Shown here: positions 61,709 through 64,000 of the stretch, one piece after another
How positions within the stretch are numbered: the first letter of the stretch is position 1
How the letters are laid out: each line of letters opens with the position of its first letter
Source: Geobacter sp. UBA5730
GTDB lineage: Bacteria; Desulfobacterota; Desulfuromonadia; Geobacterales; Pseudopelobacteraceae
Direction of reading: 5' to 3'
Assembly: GCA_002419465.1 (NCBI GenBank)
Contig: DIGE01000019.1
Coordinates: 50,700 to 114,699, forward strand
Length of the DNA stretch: 64,000 nt
The notes under the pieces: generated by a model
Told to the model about the DNA's origin: nothing
The model's database searches: none
Seen by the model: only the letters and a program-made list of their open reading frames with translations
Made by a program: the position numbers and the translations under genes

Positions 61709-62190
61709 CCCTGCTTGATCGGAAGCATGACCGGGCCGGATTTGATTGCGGCGTACCGGAGTTGAACGCATTTTTGAAGGTTACCGCCCGACAGCACGCA
61801 CAAAAAGGCATTTCCCGGACTTTTGTGCTCACTGATAACGGCAGTGCGACTATTCTTGGTTTCTTTACCCTTACGTTGTGCGAAGTGCAGCCTGTTGGAC
61901 TTCCAGCAACTGCTTCCCGGCACTATCCCCTACATCAGCTCCCGGCAGTCAGGCTTGCCCGGCTGGCTGTTTCACGTAAAGAACAAGGTAAACGCTTTGG
62001 CGAGTTGCTCTTGACTGAAGCATTGCACCGCACACAGCTGATTGCCGAACAGGCTGGCTTGATCGGCCTTTTTGTTGATGCAAAAGATGATTCAGCACGA
62101 CAGTTTTATCTCCGCTACGGTTTTCTTTCCCTTACCGAGCAGCCTTTACAACTGTTCTTGCCTATTGCAACCATCAGGACGGTTACCTGA
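61696..62190 (+). CDS. GNAT-family toxin (TacT-type tRNA acetyltransferase)
   Basis: The 164-residue GNAT protein starts at GTG 61696 inside the antitoxin gene. It has FDCGVPELNAFLKVTARQHA, the acetyl-CoA-binding pattern LARLAVSRKEQGKRFGELLLTEAL (RxxGxG/A type) and DAKDDSARQFYLRYGF. TacT toxins acetylate aminoacyl-tRNA and stop translation. The conserved YxxxGF tyrosine near the C-terminus is present. Together with the antitoxin gene this is a complete type II module. Confidence 0.88.
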   Translation: MPEITLLDRKHDRAGFDCGVPELNAFLKVTARQHAQKGISRTFVLTDNGSATILGFFTLTLCEVQPVGLPATASRHYPLHQLPAVRLARLAVSRKEQGKRFGELLLTEALHRTQLIAEQAGLIGLFVDAKDDSARQFYLRYGFLSLTEQPLQLFLPIATIRTVT

Positions 62191-62298
62191 CAAGTCTTCC
62201 GCCCGCTACCCAAGACCACAGTCTCGTATTCAGCCGACAAGCGGTTCTACTTTAACAAACAACCTTCCTATTTTTTGCCAGGCACCTAATGGTTTTCC

Positions 62299-62427
62299 TT
62301 ATTCAGCATATAATTTCCTAAAATCGCATTCAGGAAACCTTGAACAGACCCAGTACCGGTGTCCTTCTTTATCTCCGCTCAGCCTTTCTCTCAATTTCAA
62401 CATTGATCCGCATTTCTCGCATTTCAT
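62299..62427 (-). CDS. 42-residue C4 zinc-ribbon protein next to the CRISPR trailer
   Basis: I found this by hand on the minus strand. From ATG 62427 the frame gives 42 residues: CEKC at 3-6, then VCSRFPEC (C28 and C34). The Cx2C-x21-Cx5C layout and the SRFPEC segment match the zinc-finger repeat of topoisomerase I C-termini and similar zinc-ribbon proteins. AGGGGAG lies three to five bases upstream of the start, a good ribosome site. The gene begins 27 bases beyond the last CRISPR repeat, on the strand that I infer carries the pre-crRNA, so it may be the distal cistron of that transcript. It could also be a fragment of a longer gene. Confidence 0.6.
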   Translation of the reverse strand: MKCEKCGSMLKLRERLSGDKEGHRYWVCSRFPECDFRKLYAE

Positions 62428-62453
62428 GGGCTCCCCTCTATCTCTTGTACACT

Positions 62454-64000
62454 AGGTTCATCCCCGCGGGTGCGGGGAACAGAGTGTCATCAAGGTATTT
62501 GCCACGGAGGACAACGGTTCATCCCCGCGGGTGCGGGGAACGGGCCGGCAGCAAAGGCCGCACCGTCAATGTCTACGGTTCATCCCCGCGGGTGCGGGGA
62601 ACGGATGGTGTCACGTACAGATGCGAGGCTGGCGTACGGTTCATCCCCGCGGGTGCGGGGAACGGTTGTAGAGAGCCTGCTTGCCGCAACCGTACAACGG
62701 TTCATCCCCGCGGGTGCGGGGAACGGAATCGGCATAACAAGTCATTCCACCGGACGGCCGGTTCATCCCCGCGGGTGCGGGGAACGGACGGTGAAATAAT
62801 CCATCCTCTTGCCAATCAACGGTTCATCCCCGCCCGTGCGGGGAACAGCGATGCCTGTTACCCTCAATCAGCACCTCAGACGGTTCATCCCCGCCCGTGC
62901 GGGGAACAGATGCAAAAACTCGACTATAGCCGTATATCATACGGTTCATCCCCGCCCGTGCGGGGAACAGATTTTTTTCACTGTTTCTGGGCGTTCCCAA
63001 CTCGGTTCATCCCCGCCCGTGCGGGGAACAGTCGTAAAAAGTTGGAGATGATGGCTGACAGAGCGGTTCATCCCCGCCCGTGCGGGGAACAGGATGACCT
63101 GGCTAATATCCCTGAAGGGGCTACCGGTTCATCCCCGCCCGTGCGGGGAACAGGGATTCAAAGTCTCCTCTGCGGTGATAAACGGCGGTTCATCCCCGCC
63201 CGTGCGGGGAACAGAACTGGAAGATCCGGCCTGCTGCCGGTCTGTTCGGTTCATCCCCGCCCGTGCGGGGAACGGTCGAGGAGGTCGAGCCATGCGTGAT
63301 TACAAGCCGGTTCATCCCCGCGGGTGCGGGGAACGGGGGCTGTCGGTTATGTAGTAGTCGTGGCCTGACGGTTCATCCCCGCGGGTGCGGGGAACAGGAT
63401 AGTTTGTCGACGATGTTTTGAATCTCCCTCGGTTCATCCCCGCCCGTGCGGGGAACAGATCAGTTGAGTTTTGCCGGAACGGGGATCGGCCGGTTCATCC
63501 CCGCCCGTGCGGGGAACAGCAAAGTCACCGCTCCCTCTTCGCCGAGGGAGTCGGTTCATCCCCGCCCGTGCGGGGAACAGGAGCAGGGTTAGGGCAGCAC
63601 TTCGGAAGCTTTGGGTTCATCCCCGCCCGTGCGGGGAACAGGACTTCTTTGCTACTGGCTGCTGTGCCCATCGCGGTTCATCCCCGCCCGTGCGGGGAAC
63701 AGTGTGGCTATATCGCCAAAACCCTGTTCAGCGGCGGTTCATCCCCGCCCGTGCGGGGAACAGGTGTTGATGTTTCTCTGCGTCGAATGAGTATGCGGTT
63801 CATCCCCGCCCGTGCGGGGAACAGGGGATGCGTGCCGCCAGCTTCATCTCTTTGCTCGGTTCATCCCCGCCCGTGCGGGGAACAGCCCTGCCGGTGCTGT
63901 TGATTCGTTACCGCAACCGGTTCATCCCCGCCCGTGCGGGGAACAGCTCGCAAGCGCAAAGGCCTGACCCAAATTGAGCGGTTCATCCCCGCCCGTGCGG
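62454..64000 (-). CRISPR. Type I-E-like CRISPR array, 25 full repeats plus one cut by the edge
   Basis: Twenty-nine-base repeats recur every 61 bases (32-base spacers) from 62454; the 26th, at 63979, is truncated at 22 bases. Plus-strand repeats start with CGGTTCATCCCCGC, continue GGGT or CCGT, then GCGGGGAAC and (A or G)G. The stem is CCCCGC paired with GCGGGG. Read on the minus strand the repeat ends in GGGGATGAACCG, matching the E. coli type I-E layout, in which the last eight bases (here AUGAACCG) become the crRNA 5' handle. The transcribed strand is therefore minus and the leader should lie right of 64000. Repeat 1, at 62454, has A in place of the first C, as expected of a decayed trailer-end repeat; repeat 20 (63613) has G there. 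No cas gene is visible in the window. Confidence 0.97.

Noticed and set aside
62340..63903. Long open frames across the CRISPR array encoding repeats such as FIPARAGN, VHPRPCGE and GSSPPVRGT
   Set aside because: They are translations of the 61-base repeat-spacer unit in its three plus-strand frames. The repetition comes from the array, and these are known spurious calls.
1..64000. tRNA genes, rRNA, insertion sequences and prophage genes
   Set aside because: I looked for T-loop sequences, transposase motifs and terminal repeats and found none that I could support; a dedicated tRNA or IS search would settle this.

Overview
The window looks like a chromosomal segment of a Geobacterales/Desulfuromonadales delta-proteobacterium (Geobacter or Trichlorobacter lovleyi type). 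I infer this from the pilB-pilT-pilC-pilS-pilR order, a diderm gene set, the abundance of c-di-GMP and HDOD signalling genes, a YedF/DUF3343 selenium-type pair, an anaerobe-style FeoB iron locus and high GC content. This is recognition from memory, not a database match. Coding density is very high and many neighbours overlap by 4 bases (ATGA). I see no tRNA, rRNA, prophage or insertion sequence.

Layout: 1-3.1 kb (minus) holds a partial GT2 glycosyltransferase, a polysaccharide deacetylase, an orphan Cas6-like RAMP protein and a CDF metal transporter. 3.1-11.7 kb (minus) holds recJ, a TPR lipid-anchored-like protein, secF, secD, yajC, tgt, queA and a SpoIID-like protein. 11.8-14.2 kb (plus) holds two oligopeptide-type ABC ATPases without permeases and an ArsR-type regulator with a clear promoter/operator. 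14.2-20.4 kb (minus) holds bioF-bioH-bioC and nucleotide-sugar genes (mannose-1-P guanylyltransferase, a separate cupin, rmlD, rmlB). 20.5-27.8 kb (minus) is the type IV pilus cluster. 27.8-32.5 kb (minus) holds aroE, a DUF2723 membrane protein, a flippase-like protein and ribF.

32.7-35.8 kb (plus) holds nadB, a chorismate mutase, a stand-alone DAHP-synthase regulatory domain and a DUF3187 protein. 35.8-38.7 kb (minus) holds a second PilB/GspE ATPase, a small membrane protein and an EF-hand protein. 38.9-42.1 kb (plus) holds ettA and two tandem PilZ-like proteins. 42.1-42.9 kb (minus) holds a DciA-like protein and a small membrane protein. 42.9-51.7 kb (plus) holds DUF3343, yedF, then the translation block ffh-rpsP-khpA-rimM-trmD-RNA methyltransferase-rplS-rnhB, then a third PilB-class ATPase translationally coupled to an HDOD protein. 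mltG (minus) converges on and overlaps the latter. 52.8-56.6 kb (plus) holds a rubrerythrin-like protein, nudC and a Cache-HAMP-PAS-PAS-GGDEF cyclase. 56.6-61.2 kb (minus) holds apgM and an iron locus fur-feoB-zinc ribbon-DtxR/FeoA fusion with two candidate Fur boxes.

61.4 kb to the end is accessory DNA: a DUF1778/GNAT toxin-antitoxin pair, a previously uncalled 42-residue zinc-ribbon gene, and a type I-E-like CRISPR array (25 complete repeats plus one cut by the window edge). The repeat orientation says the array is transcribed leftward, so its leader and probably its cas genes lie beyond base 64000, and the zinc-ribbon gene sits at the distal end of the same strand. The repeats come in two alleles (central GGGT or CCGT) in a mosaic of blocks. 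The most unusual items are this array end, the orphan Cas6 60 kb away, the free-standing DAHP synthase regulatory domain beside chorismate mutase, the PilZ pair in which one copy lacks c-di-GMP motifs, and recJ starting directly on the T-tract of an intrinsic terminator.
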